Assembly (NCBI RefSeq): GCF_900240315.1
Contig: NZ_OEPZ01000003.1
Coordinates: forward strand, 1-64,000
Direction of reading: 5' to 3'
Source: Dorea phocaeensis
Lineage (GTDB): Bacteria; Bacillota; Clostridia; Lachnospirales; Lachnospiraceae
Length of the DNA stretch: 64,000 bases
The position numbers were made by a program, and so were the translations under genes. Below are positions 41,679-50,667 of this stretch, piece after piece. The notes beneath the pieces are model-generated. The model saw only the letters and a list, made by a program, of their open reading frames with translations, ran no database searches and had not been told where the DNA came from. Positions within the stretch are counted from its first letter, which is position 1. Every line of letters starts with the position of its first letter.

Positions 41679-43703
41679 TTAGAAAATGACACAGCCAACA
41701 TGGTATGCGATTGTTGCCAAAATCAATGCAGAAAGGATATAGTAGAGGGCAATCCTTACTGTCCATTTCATAGAATGAGTTTCCTGTGCGGTCGCTGCCA
41801 ATGCCATTAGACAAGGCATATTGAAGAAAAACGCAAACAGGAAAGCCAGAGCTTCCGGCTGAGATATTGTAGACAGCAGGTTTGTACTAAGCGCCGCTGT
41901 ATCTACCGCGCTTGTTCCCTCAATCGCTCCCCAAATACCAGCCGTATTGAACAGGGAGGCCATAACACCGAGAGCTGATTCTTTTCCCATTGCAGAAGCA
42001 ACAAAGGCCATAAACAACTGCCACGGCAAACCAAAGAACATTGTTACCGGCTCAATAAAAGTTCCAATGCGATAAATAATGCTGTTCGTCACATTTCCGT
42101 CCGGCGTATAAGAAAGAAGCCAGAATATTACGGAAATGCAAATGATGATACTAAGCGCCCGTTTGAGAACGCTTCCCATTTTGTTGAATACAGAGCCTAA
42201 CAGGGTTTTCCAGTGCGGCTTATGATATGGTGGTAATTCCATAATCAAGCCGGTACGGTCATTTTCCTTGTTTAAAGAACGTCCAAAAATTTTGTAGGTA
42301 ATGTAAATGTGCAAAAAGGCCACAGCAAACAAGGACAATATTACAAAAACGGCTTTTCCTCCAAAGAATGTACCGCTGATAAGACCAACTACACCCCAGG
42401 TAGAAGCACAGGGAACTACCCAAGAAAGGGCAATCGTTAAAATACGCTGTCCCCAAGAATCAATAACTCTTGTGCCGGTGACACCACCTATATTGCAGCC
42501 GAAGCTAACAAGAAAGGGCATAATCGCTTTCCCCTGCAAACCAAGTTTCGTCATGGTATTATCAAACACATAGGAGATACGGGCCATATACCCGATGTCC
42601 TCCATAAATCCGAAAACAAGGCTGATTCCAAATACATAGCAAGCCATTTGCAAGGCAAACGTAACAGCCGTTAATACAGCATTACACAAGAGCGATACAA
42701 TGACAGAGGCAACTCCAACACTAAGGAGCCAATTTGCCAGCGGCGTTGAAATGCCGGAGATCAGCGCCCCTACCAGTTCCATAAGGGGCATACCAATCAG
42801 CATAGAGCAGATCAGCCCCAGCACAATCATACCAATGGCAATAGGCTTTCCCCACCGTTTGCTAGTGGCTGCTTTATCAAACCGGCTACGGCTGGTTTTC
42901 TTTTTGCTGCTTGTCACATTTTCTTGAATCAGTGTGTCAATCCACTTAAATTTGCAATCTGCCGTCCGCAAATTTCCATCTTTTACACAACTGATTAAAC
43001 TCTTTATTTTTTCAAATATCCCCGGTTCTGTTTTCCCTTGAACAAAAGAGAGTGCGAGCTTATCTTGTTCCAACAGCTTTTCAGCCAGCCATGAGGCAGA
43101 GTATATTTCAATTCCCTGCTTTGGTAGCAATTCTAAAATTGCAGAATATTCATCGCCAATATTTTTCCGGCAAAGCTGCTCCAACTTTGCAGCATTTAGA
43201 AAAGAGGCTCTTTTTTCAAGATTTTCCAACAGGTTAAAGAACGGCTGGTATTGCTTTTTGTCTGCCGCAACCATAGGAACAACAGGAACCCCCAAGGATT
43301 TTTGCAAACCCGCTACATTGATTTTCTTTCCCTGTCCCTCGGCTATATCCATCATATTTAAAAGCAATACGACAGGAACATGGATTCCAGCATAATCAGC
43401 CAGCATAAATAGACTTCTGTTTAACTGTGAAGCGTCGGCCAGAATACATACAAGGTCGGCCTCTCCACTGGAAATATAGTTTCTCGTTACTACTTCTTCA
43501 TCGGAGTTAGCAGAAAGGCTATATGTACCCGGCAAATCCACGATTTTGTAGGTTATGCCATTATGGGAAAAGAAGCCATCTTTACGCTCCACAGTTTTTC
43601 CGGGCCAATTTCCAACGTGTTGACGGGAACCGGTCAATCCGTTAAAAAGAGTTGATTTTCCAGAATTAGGCTGCCCCAGCAGGGCAATCGTTTTTTCAGC
43701 CAT
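41679..43703 (-). CDS. feoB: Ferrous iron transporter FeoB
   Basis: A 674-residue protein with an N-terminal G domain: G1 GQPNSGKST, G3 DLPGTYSL and G4 NMMD. A helical spacer domain and about ten membrane spans with gate motifs follow (FLVSFGCNIGGVTGTR and a second half after 530). It drives GTP-dependent Fe(II) uptake across the cytoplasmic membrane. It lies between feoA (two-base gap) and feoC, a complete feoABC operon. The full length suggests it is functional. Confidence 0.95.
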   Translation of the reverse strand: MAEKTIALLGQPNSGKSTLFNGLTGSRQHVGNWPGKTVERKDGFFSHNGITYKIVDLPGTYSLSANSDEEVVTRNYISSGEADLVCILADASQLNRSLFMLADYAGIHVPVVLLLNMMDIAEGQGKKINVAGLQKSLGVPVVPMVAADKKQYQPFFNLLENLEKRASFLNAAKLEQLCRKNIGDEYSAILELLPKQGIEIYSASWLAEKLLEQDKLALSFVQGKTEPGIFEKIKSLISCVKDGNLRTADCKFKWIDTLIQENVTSSKKKTSRSRFDKAATSKRWGKPIAIGMIVLGLICSMLIGMPLMELVGALISGISTPLANWLLSVGVASVIVSLLCNAVLTAVTFALQMACYVFGISLVFGFMEDIGYMARISYVFDNTMTKLGLQGKAIMPFLVSFGCNIGGVTGTRVIDSWGQRILTIALSWVVPCASTWGVVGLISGTFFGGKAVFVILSLFAVAFLHIYITYKIFGRSLNKENDRTGLIMELPPYHKPHWKTLLGSVFNKMGSVLKRALSIIICISVIFWLLSYTPDGNVTNSIIYRIGTFIEPVTMFFGLPWQLFMAFVASAMGKESALGVMASLFNTAGIWGAIEGTSAVDTAALSTNLLSTISQPEALAFLFAFFFNMPCLMALAATAQETHSMKWTVRIALYYILSALILATIAYHVGCVIF

Positions 43704-43705
43704 TA

Positions 43706-43930
43706 TTACCTCACCTCCACCATGATTTTTTCTGCTTCATTTTTATTCAGCGCAACCATTGTATCTCTGTTATACAGAAGAACCGGCTGCTTTTTAGGAT
43801 TCTGTATAACTTCAATCCTGCTTCCTATAGTAAGCCCGATAGAAGTTATCCGGCTTTGAAAATGGCTATCCCCGGTGATTGCGACAATCGTTCCGCAGGA
43901 GCCATCATCCAATTCATTTAATTTTTTCAT
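43706..43930 (-). CDS. feoA: FeoA family protein
   Basis: The ATG at 43930 (MKKLNELDDG) follows GGAGG; an upstream TTG extension is not needed. The 74-residue SH3-like protein has ITSIGLTIGSRIEVI and MVALNKNEAEKIMV, the FeoA pattern. FeoA is a small cytosolic partner required for FeoB activity. It is the first gene of feoABC. Confidence 0.9.
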   Translation of the reverse strand: MKKLNELDDGSCGTIVAITGDSHFQSRITSIGLTIGSRIEVIQNPKKQPVLLYNRDTMVALNKNEAEKIMVEVR

Positions 43931-43957
43931 TCGTTCCAATTCCTCCAATCTTTTTTG

Positions 43958-44481
43958 TCAGCCCATAATAAAAATCCGTACCCTGATTAAAACTAAAATT
44001 ACACCGCCTAATATTCCGGCCCGGTTTCCTAACCGATCTCCGAAAAAATGTCCAATCCATACGCCGACAAACGCAATTAAGAATGTCGTGGTTCCTATCA
44101 GTGCGGCCGAGGGAAGAATTTTTACATTTAAGGCCGTCAGCGTTATGCCGACTGCGAAAGCGTCAATGCTTGTAGCAATCACAGCCGGAATCATAACGGT
44201 AAAGCCTAATTCTCTGCTTGTTCCTTTACATTCACCTTTTAGATTTTCACGAATCATGTTGATACCGATTATGCACAGAAGAAACAATGCGACATATTTA
44301 GAAACCGCTTCAATATACTGGCGAATTGTTCCGCCTCAGATATATCCGAGTGTAGGCATAAGCGCCTGGAATCCGCCAAAATATACTCCTGCTTTTTGGT
44401 ATTCAAGCCTTTACAGACCGAAACAGCGAAAGCGTCCATTGATAACCCAACAGCAACCAGTAATAGGTCAAGCAGTCCCAT
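43958..44481 (-). pseudogene. mntP: Broken mntP (manganese efflux pump)
   Basis: The 5' part, MGLLDLLLVAVGLSMDAFAV with SVCKGLN, is the MntP/DUF204 start behind AAAGGAGG. A small deletion with frameshift follows near 44390, after which the correct frame reads VYFGGFQALMPTLGYI, then a TGA near 44338, then IRQYIEAVSKYVALFLLCII and on to ATSIDAFAVGITLTALNV and a normal end. There are thus at least two lesions in an otherwise full-length gene. The intact protein exports Mn(II) and shares spacing with the feo genes. Confidence 0.85.
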
Positions 44482-44509
44482 CGGTATCCCCTCCTTTACC
44501 GGCCTTTCT

Positions 44510-46243
44510 TTATGCCCCATTTACAATCCATTTCTTTGCTTTTTCCTGCTCCTGAACCATTTCATAGTAATGGCCTTTTTTCGCAAGCAGTTCCGTATGG
44601 GTTCCCATTTCTTCAATGCGTCCCTGATTTAACAAAATAATCTGGTCTGCATTTTGAATGGTATTCAGCCGGTGGGCGATTACAAATACCGTTTTTCCTT
44701 TCATCAAGCGGTCTAACGCCTGATTGATTTTTGCCTCGTTATCCGCGTCAAGTGAAGCCGTCGATTCATCCAAAAGCAGAATAGGCGCATTTTTCAGAAT
44801 GGCCCTTGCGATAGCAATTCTTTGTTTTTCGCCGCCAGAAAGCGTATTGCCACCCTCGGAAAGCCGGGTCTGATACCCCTCCGGCAACTTTTCGATAAAT
44901 TCATGGCAACGTGCCGCCTTTGCTGCCTCTATGATTTCTTCCTCTGTTGCGTTCTCCCGGCCAGCCTTGATATTATTATAAATCGTGTCCGACAGAAGCG
45001 TATTTTCCTGAAACACCTCGCTGATATAGTGCAGAAGCCCGTCCGGGTTTAAATCTTTTATATCCTTGCCGCCAATGCGGATAGTTCCTTTTGACACATC
45101 CCAAAACCGGGCAATCAGATTTGCAACTGTGGATTTCCCGGAGCCAGACGGTCCGATCAGGGCGGTAACGCTATTTTCCTTTGCAAAAAAGCTAATATCC
45201 GTCAAAACATCAGCCTGCTTATTATAGGAAAAATCGACGTGTTCAAAGGCAATATCAAAATGCGACAGCTTTACATCTTCTTCCTTGTAAGAAAGCGGCT
45301 TCGTGTCATACGCCTGTTCCAGATTGTGTACCGCCAAGTTCAGGTCTTTCAACAGATTATAAGAGTGTTCAAAAGCAATCAGCAGAGCAGACAGCGCAAG
45401 GCTCATCAACATAAAAGCTACAAGCTGATTGGGGGCAATCGTACCTCCAAGAAACAGATAGCTGCCAACCAACAGAACAAGAGGAAGCAGGAAATTGGCT
45501 ACAATCGAATACATACTGGTGGGAGCCGCCATTTTTACCTCTGCTTTTACATTTGTCTTGCGAATTGCGTCCAGCGTATCTGTCATTCTGGAAAAGTGGG
45601 AGCTTGTCATGTTATGGGATTTAAAAACTTTCATTCCTTTGACATACTCTAAGACAATCGAAATCATTTTTGCGGTGAGATTCCTTTTCTGTGTCCCGTA
45701 TTTTTCCACAAGACGGTTGCCCCAAGAGAGAACCGGCATGGCAATTAGAAGCACAACACATTCGGCAAGTGCCAGTTTCCAGTTAATAAAGAATGTTCCG
45801 ATCAGCACCAGAGCCGCCGTTACTACGGTCTTTACAATGGACGGGAGTGTATGTGTAATCACAAGTTCAAAATTGGTTAAATCCTTTGTCAGTGTTCCAA
45901 GAAGATAGCCGCTGCTGTTCTGGTTGAAATAGCCAAGACTTAATGAGCGATAATGATTGGCAAGGTCAAGCCGCATTTCCCCGCACATTTCTGCGCCTCT
46001 TGCGAAGCACAGATAATAGGCGCTCCGATAGATTACCAACCGGGCAATCACACTGATAAAGCAAATCGCCGTGTAGATAACAATTTTACCTGCCGTAAGC
46101 GTGTTGCCTAAAAGCTGAATGACTGTCATATAGAGAACAACATATAAAACGATACTAAGAACAGCGTCCGCGCCCATTAAGGCAATCGGAAACTTAATCT
46201 GGTTGCTTTTTTCTCCAAGCAGCTTCCTAATGGTACGCAGCAT
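44510..46243 (-). CDS. ABC transporter, fused permease/ATPase, subunit B
   Basis: A 577-residue half-transporter: a six-span membrane domain (about 15-300) followed by an ATPase with Walker A GPSGSGKST, signature LSGGEKQRIA and Walker B ILLLDESTASLD. It starts directly at the stop of the partner gene, with the partner's end holding its AAGGAGG site, so it forms a heterodimer. The paired half-transporters next to an AraC gene resemble YbtP/YbtQ and IrtA/IrtB siderophore importers, which have an exporter fold; a drug or peptide exporter is the alternative. Confidence 0.88.
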   Translation of the reverse strand: MLRTIRKLLGEKSNQIKFPIALMGADAVLSIVLYVVLYMTVIQLLGNTLTAGKIVIYTAICFISVIARLVIYRSAYYLCFARGAEMCGEMRLDLANHYRSLSLGYFNQNSSGYLLGTLTKDLTNFELVITHTLPSIVKTVVTAALVLIGTFFINWKLALAECVVLLIAMPVLSWGNRLVEKYGTQKRNLTAKMISIVLEYVKGMKVFKSHNMTSSHFSRMTDTLDAIRKTNVKAEVKMAAPTSMYSIVANFLLPLVLLVGSYLFLGGTIAPNQLVAFMLMSLALSALLIAFEHSYNLLKDLNLAVHNLEQAYDTKPLSYKEEDVKLSHFDIAFEHVDFSYNKQADVLTDISFFAKENSVTALIGPSGSGKSTVANLIARFWDVSKGTIRIGGKDIKDLNPDGLLHYISEVFQENTLLSDTIYNNIKAGRENATEEEIIEAAKAARCHEFIEKLPEGYQTRLSEGGNTLSGGEKQRIAIARAILKNAPILLLDESTASLDADNEAKINQALDRLMKGKTVFVIAHRLNTIQNADQIILLNQGRIEEMGTHTELLAKKGHYYEMVQEQEKAKKWIVNGA

Positions 46244-47995
46244 TTAAACCGCCTCCTTTCCGATAGTGGCCTGTGTATAAATTTCCCACATCCGGCCATA
46301 TACGCCGCCTTTTTTTACCAACTCCTGATGGGTTCCCTGCTCGGCCACAGTACCGTCCTGAAAAACAACAATTTTATCTGCGTCCCGGATAGTATGGAGC
46401 CGGTGGGCGATCATAATTGTGGTTTTTCCTTTCAGAAGATTTTGCAGGGCAAGCTGGATTTTATGTTCATTCTCAATGTCAGAGTAGGAAGTCGCCTCGT
46501 CGAAAATGACGATAGGAGCATCTTTCAAAATTGCTCTTGCAATCGAAATCCGCTGCTGCTGGCCGCCAGAGAGTTTTACACCCTCGTCGCCAATCCGCGT
46601 CTGATAGCCTTTCGGCAGGCCCATAATGAAATCGTCAATCTGTGCTGACCTTGCTGCTTGCCGTACTTCTTCTTCGCTGGCATTGGTTCCCATACGGATA
46701 TTTTCCAGTAATGTATCTTCCAGAAGAAAAACATCCTGAAAGACGAAAGCCGTCAAATCCATCAGATTTTCCGTTTTTAGGTCAGTAATTGGTACTCCAC
46801 CTACTTTGATGGTTCCGCCTGTGGTGTCCCAATAGCGCCCAAGAAGCTGAACCGCCGTTGTCTTTCCAGCCCCGGACGGGCCGACAAAGGCGTTGACCGT
46901 TCCCGGCTCCAAGTGCAGGTTTACAGAAGTGAGCGCGTCTTTTCCTCCGCTGGTATAATTGAAAGTTACATCCTCAAAATCAATTCCATAGCAGCCGTCT
47001 TTTTTCAGGGTCTTGCTTCCGCTTTTCATTTCGTCCATATCCATAATCTTTTTGATACTGTCCAAACCACTGCCAAGCTCCATCGACTGCATAACAATCG
47101 TAACCAGATTTAGGAACGAAGTGAAAAAGCACATGGTAAGCAAAATAAACAACAGGTAAGAAGCTACTGACAGAGAGCCTTTTGAGTATAGCCAGCCGCC
47201 AAAGGGCAGCGTAAAGAGGATGGCGGAATCTAATACTACAAGGGCAATCGACAGAGGATTGCAGGAGGACACGCACATCTTTTTCCAACAGGTCGTATAA
47301 AGGTGAAGCGCGTTCCGATACTGCTCGAATTTTTCCGCTGTCAAGTGGTACATTTTGATGACTGGCATGGCCGTGATAAATTCATTGGCAGAAGCATTGA
47401 GTTTTTCCGTATCTTCTGCAAGTTCCGCCGACATATCCGGGTAATTCTTAACCATCATCATCGGAACAGCAATTCCCAAAATCATAGGAATCAGCATAAC
47501 AAGGGCCATAACCCAGTGCAGGCGCAGCATGAAAATAAACATCATAAGCGGAACGACAATCGCCTGTGCCAGTTCCAATGTACTGTGCGCTAAAAATTGT
47601 TCTACTCTGTCCACATCGTCAAAAAGCGTTGTCTTGATCTGTCCGGGAGAGCGTTCCTGAAAAAAGCCCAGGTTGAATCTGGATATATGTTCCAGCACCT
47701 TTACTTTGATTTTGTGCATGGTATTGAACGCCGCCACATGGGAGCAGATACCCGCAAAAGACATGAGGATGGCTTGCCCGATGGCTGCCGCAATTCCAAT
47801 GCAGGCCCACATAGCCATAGCGCCAAACGTCACTTCATTTTGGATAATCAGAAGCAATATCTGATACACCACCAGATAAGGAATCAGCGATAAGGCCGAG
47901 CAAAGAACAGCCAACAACATTCCCACGCCCAGCTTTCCACGTTCCCCTCTCGCAAGGGTAAAAACATAGGATAATCCGGTTCGTTTTTGTTCCAT
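46244..47995 (-). CDS. ABC transporter, fused permease/ATPase, subunit A
   Basis: A 583-residue half-transporter with six spans (about 20-310), Walker A GPSGAGKTT, signature LSGGQQQRIS and Walker B IVIFDEATSYSD. This last motif departs from the usual ...DEATSALD, where Tyr-Ser replaces the Ala-Leu. It has a strong AAAGGAGG site. It is the first gene of the leftward operon, whose leader contains the AGGTTAG repeats. Together with the next gene it probably forms one heterodimeric transporter, perhaps for a metal-chelating molecule. Confidence 0.88.
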   Translation of the reverse strand: MEQKRTGLSYVFTLARGERGKLGVGMLLAVLCSALSLIPYLVVYQILLLIIQNEVTFGAMAMWACIGIAAAIGQAILMSFAGICSHVAAFNTMHKIKVKVLEHISRFNLGFFQERSPGQIKTTLFDDVDRVEQFLAHSTLELAQAIVVPLMMFIFMLRLHWVMALVMLIPMILGIAVPMMMVKNYPDMSAELAEDTEKLNASANEFITAMPVIKMYHLTAEKFEQYRNALHLYTTCWKKMCVSSCNPLSIALVVLDSAILFTLPFGGWLYSKGSLSVASYLLFILLTMCFFTSFLNLVTIVMQSMELGSGLDSIKKIMDMDEMKSGSKTLKKDGCYGIDFEDVTFNYTSGGKDALTSVNLHLEPGTVNAFVGPSGAGKTTAVQLLGRYWDTTGGTIKVGGVPITDLKTENLMDLTAFVFQDVFLLEDTLLENIRMGTNASEEEVRQAARSAQIDDFIMGLPKGYQTRIGDEGVKLSGGQQQRISIARAILKDAPIVIFDEATSYSDIENEHKIQLALQNLLKGKTTIMIAHRLHTIRDADKIVVFQDGTVAEQGTHQELVKKGGVYGRMWEIYTQATIGKEAV

Positions 47996-48024
47996 AAGAA
48001 ACGAACCTCCTTTCTCTTTTTTTG

Positions 48025-48069
48025 AGGTTAGAAATTACTAACCTTGACACAATTCATTTTACAGGTTAG
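48025..48069. promoter_or_regulatory. AGGTTAG operator repeats
   Basis: AGGTTAG (48025-48031) and CTAACCT (48038-48044) form a perfect inverted repeat with a 6-base spacer. A third AGGTTAG lies at 48063-48069. The copies overlap the -35 and -10 boxes of the rightward promoter. The heptamer equals the half-site in the DtxR/IdeR box (TTAGGTTAG...CTAACCTAA), though the spacing differs. Confidence 0.6.
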
Positions 48070-48072
48070 AAT
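48044..48072 (+). promoter_or_regulatory. Promoter of the AraC regulator
   Basis: TTGACA (48044-48049), a 17-base spacer and TAGAAT (48067-48072), a near-consensus sigma-A promoter. It is 168 bases from the start codon, leaving a long leader without a recognised riboswitch. Confidence 0.7.
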
Positions 48073-48240
48073 AAAAAAATCAACAGCTATACTATTTGGG
48101 AATTTAATTTTTAAAAGCAACTCAAAGTACTGTATTTTCGGTGCTTTATGGAGTTTTTTAATTTATTTTTTTATAAAATCGTGACTAATAAAAATTGGAT
48201 TGTGACTTTTTTATTGAAGCTCTAAAGGAGGAATGAAAAA

Positions 48241-49215
48241 ATGGCTCTTTCGATTGCAGACTACTTGTTACAGCTTCCAGAAAATATGAACTTTGCAAAA
48301 GTACAGGAATTATCAGGAGAGGATTCACTCTACTATCGTATGCTTTCCGACTACGGAAGCGGCTCATTTCAGTTGATACGCTTTGAGAATGACCTGCTTA
48401 TGATTCTGATTGCAGACTACACGCCAAAGGAAACCTTTGAAAAAATCGCAACTATTTCTGAAGAATATATGGAAATCAGCCAGTTTGAAACAGACAGCAG
48501 TTCTTTCAAAATCGGGAGACGGAAAACACAGCCCGTCGGTAAAGGGATTTACTGCTATGTGAACACCCAAAAGACCACCTATGTCTATTGCGAAAAAGGA
48601 AAGCCGGTAAGATTTACAAAAATCATTTTGACAAGAAAGTATTTTGATACTTATTTCCGGGTGCATTATGGAAAAGATTATGAACAATCAAAAGTGGCAA
48701 AGGAATACCTTTTGAAAAATCCAAATCTGCCGGAGCTTAACTTTGTCTTTCAGCAGATCAGGGATTGTCAGGCGGTAGGACAAACGCTGCACTTATATCT
48801 GGAAAGCAAAGTTCTGGAATTACTCTCTCTTGTCATTAAGGGCATGGAGCAAAAGGAAAATCATATTTCTGTCAAGTTAGATTATAAGGACATCCGTGAT
48901 CTGAAAAAAACAGTTACCTATATGAAAAAGGATTTGTCTGCTTATCCGTCCGGGGAAGAACTTGCGCAAATCGCAGGAATGAGCCCTGCCCGGTATCAGC
49001 TTGCTTTTCGGAAGTATTACGGCACTACTCCCTATGAGTATCTAAAAGAAATGCGACTGAATCAGGCGCTATTCCTGTTGAAAAACTCTGATTATGGGAT
49101 TGCTACGATTGCCGCAAAGGTTGGCTATCACAATTCAGGCCATTTTGCAAAGCTATTTAAAAATGCCTATGGTATGGGGCCAAAGGAATACCGAACTAAT
49201 CATAATATAAAATAA
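48241..49215 (+). CDS. AraC-family transcriptional regulator
   Basis: A 324-residue protein with a C-terminal double HTH of the AraC/XylS family: PSGEELAQIAGMSPARYQLA, then NSDYGIATIAAKVGYHNSGH followed by FAKLFKNAYGMGPKEYR. An N-terminal ligand-binding part of about 210 residues precedes it. It is divergent from the ABC pair and so is its likely activator, as YbtA is for the yersiniabactin importers. AAAGGAGG precedes the ATG. Confidence 0.9.
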   Translation: MALSIADYLLQLPENMNFAKVQELSGEDSLYYRMLSDYGSGSFQLIRFENDLLMILIADYTPKETFEKIATISEEYMEISQFETDSSSFKIGRRKTQPVGKGIYCYVNTQKTTYVYCEKGKPVRFTKIILTRKYFDTYFRVHYGKDYEQSKVAKEYLLKNPNLPELNFVFQQIRDCQAVGQTLHLYLESKVLELLSLVIKGMEQKENHISVKLDYKDIRDLKKTVTYMKKDLSAYPSGEELAQIAGMSPARYQLAFRKYYGTTPYEYLKEMRLNQALFLLKNSDYGIATIAAKVGYHNSGHFAKLFKNAYGMGPKEYRTNHNIK

Positions 49216-49231
49216 ATTTATTTCTCTTATA

Positions 49232-49264
49232 AAAACAGCCATCTAAAAGAATGATGGCTGTTTT
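49232..49264. terminator. Bidirectional rho-independent terminator
   Basis: AAAACAGCCATC and GATGGCTGTTTT are perfectly complementary arms with A/T tracts on both sides, between the convergent araC-type gene and the U32 gene. Confidence 0.9.
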
Positions 49265-49312
49265 ATACTTCCACTAAGTTTTCTAATCGCTTATTTAATT
49301 TTTCTGCAACTT

Positions 49313-50572
49313 TTATAATACACTTCTAAATACTTCACTTCTATCAAGTGCTTTTTCAAATTCTCTACAATTGTCTATCCATTTTTCTACCTGTTCACCG
49401 TTATAAATAATTGCACGCTGTACCCAAGAACTACAATAGGAACAATAATTGCTATCTGTTACATCTATATTTTGTTTTGAGACACATATTTTATGATTAC
49501 ATGCATAATCATCTACAAATTTTTTAAGGAATCCATCTAATTTAGTATTATCAATATAAATATTTGGAAGATCAAATATCTTACTATAATTAAACATTTG
49601 AGAAATATTATATAGCTCTGCCATAGTTTTCATTTCCTCAGCAGTAGGCTCTGTCTTTACGACCATATCATCCGACTTTGGCCATAACAATATATCCAAA
49701 AGATTCCCCTTATATTGTCTCCTCGCATATGCTTCGACAACTCTTGTTAGAAATTTTGTTGATTTAGTTCGCTCTACCAATTTTATCGACAAATTAAAAT
49801 TATCGGTTTCCTCACATAATTTCTCGTAATAGCATAAATCTTCCGGTCTTATCCAATCTGAACTTATCAAATTTGACATATCTTCAATTTTAGTACTCAA
49901 ACATTTCATCAAACAGTAGTCAATATCTCCCCGAGAGCAACTATCTGAACAACTAAAATGTCCCTGCACTGTCCCATGCATAATACTGTATGGACACATA
50001 TGTAAGCATAAATTATTCGCAATCAAACGTAACGTCACATTTTTCCCTTTTGTATATAACAACATTTTTTTTAATAATTTAAAATCTCGATTTACATGAT
50101 GTGCTAGGGTTATCTCATCTGCACCTAATTCAATCCATCTTTTAATATGGTTCAAATCGAATGCATACGCATATAAACCAACTGTAACTTTGAAACGTGG
50201 AAATTGTGTTTTTATCAGTTCGCATAAATAGGGCGATGTTATTGTGATAGCATCAACACCTATTTTATCCAATTCTTTTAATAACTCAATTATCTTGAAA
50301 TGGCTATCAGCCTCAAGTTCCTTATTTTCCATGCACATCGCATTAATCAAATAGTTAAATTCCAACTTATTTTTATGGCACAGTTCAATATAATCTCTTA
50401 ATTCCTCCATAGTAATATCGGGCAAAAAGGCTGAAGAACGTCCGCCACCCAAAAAATCTGTCTTTAGTTTTCCAAATACTGAGGAAAATTGATTATTTTT
50501 ATTATTCTCTGCAATCACATTTATCAAGTTTTTGTCAAAATTTGTACCCACATCAAATGTTAAATGCTTCAT
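49313..50572 (-). CDS. U32-family (UbiU/UbiV/peptidase U32-like) protein in the NRPS cluster
   Basis: A 419-residue protein with the U32 TIM-barrel pattern: GVDAITITSPYLCELIKTQF, FKVTVGLYAYAFDLNHIKRW, LGADEITLAHHVNRDFKLL. A cysteine set follows: CLHMCPYSIMH, HFSCSDSCSRG, DYCLMKC, and a late CSYCSSW. Known U32 members bind a 4Fe-4S cluster through four Cys, and several (UbiU/V, TrhP, RlhA) take part in oxygen-independent hydroxylation. It is the last gene of the NRPS operon, 95 bases after the synthetase, so a tailoring role is plausible. Its AAGGAG site is well placed. Confidence 0.8.
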   Translation of the reverse strand: MKHLTFDVGTNFDKNLINVIAENNKNNQFSSVFGKLKTDFLGGGRSSAFLPDITMEELRDYIELCHKNKLEFNYLINAMCMENKELEADSHFKIIELLKELDKIGVDAITITSPYLCELIKTQFPRFKVTVGLYAYAFDLNHIKRWIELGADEITLAHHVNRDFKLLKKMLLYTKGKNVTLRLIANNLCLHMCPYSIMHGTVQGHFSCSDSCSRGDIDYCLMKCLSTKIEDMSNLISSDWIRPEDLCYYEKLCEETDNFNLSIKLVERTKSTKFLTRVVEAYARRQYKGNLLDILLWPKSDDMVVKTEPTAEEMKTMAELYNISQMFNYSKIFDLPNIYIDNTKLDGFLKKFVDDYACNHKICVSKQNIDVTDSNYCSYCSSWVQRAIIYNGEQVEKWIDNCREFEKALDRSEVFRSVL

Positions 50573-50634
50573 AGTTGGTCTCCTTTTTTATTCATCATTA
50601 TTAAAATTAGTGCAATATCTAATATCTACTGGAT

Positions 50635-50660
50635 GGGGAAATGAACTGCTTCACTTCCCC
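50635..50660 (-). promoter_or_regulatory. Hairpin between NRPS and U32 genes
   Basis: GGGGAAATGAA and TTCACTTCCCC pair with one wobble around a 4-base loop. No T-run follows on the minus strand, so it may be an RNA-processing or attenuation element that lowers U32 expression, not a full terminator. Confidence 0.45.
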
Positions 50661-50667
50661 ATAACCA

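Noticed and set aside
44269-44520. The internal TGA of the mntP-like gene as a selenocysteine or recoded codon
   Set aside because: A frameshift/deletion is also present upstream, MntP proteins have no Cys/Sec at that place, and no SECIS-like hairpin is evident; simple decay explains it.
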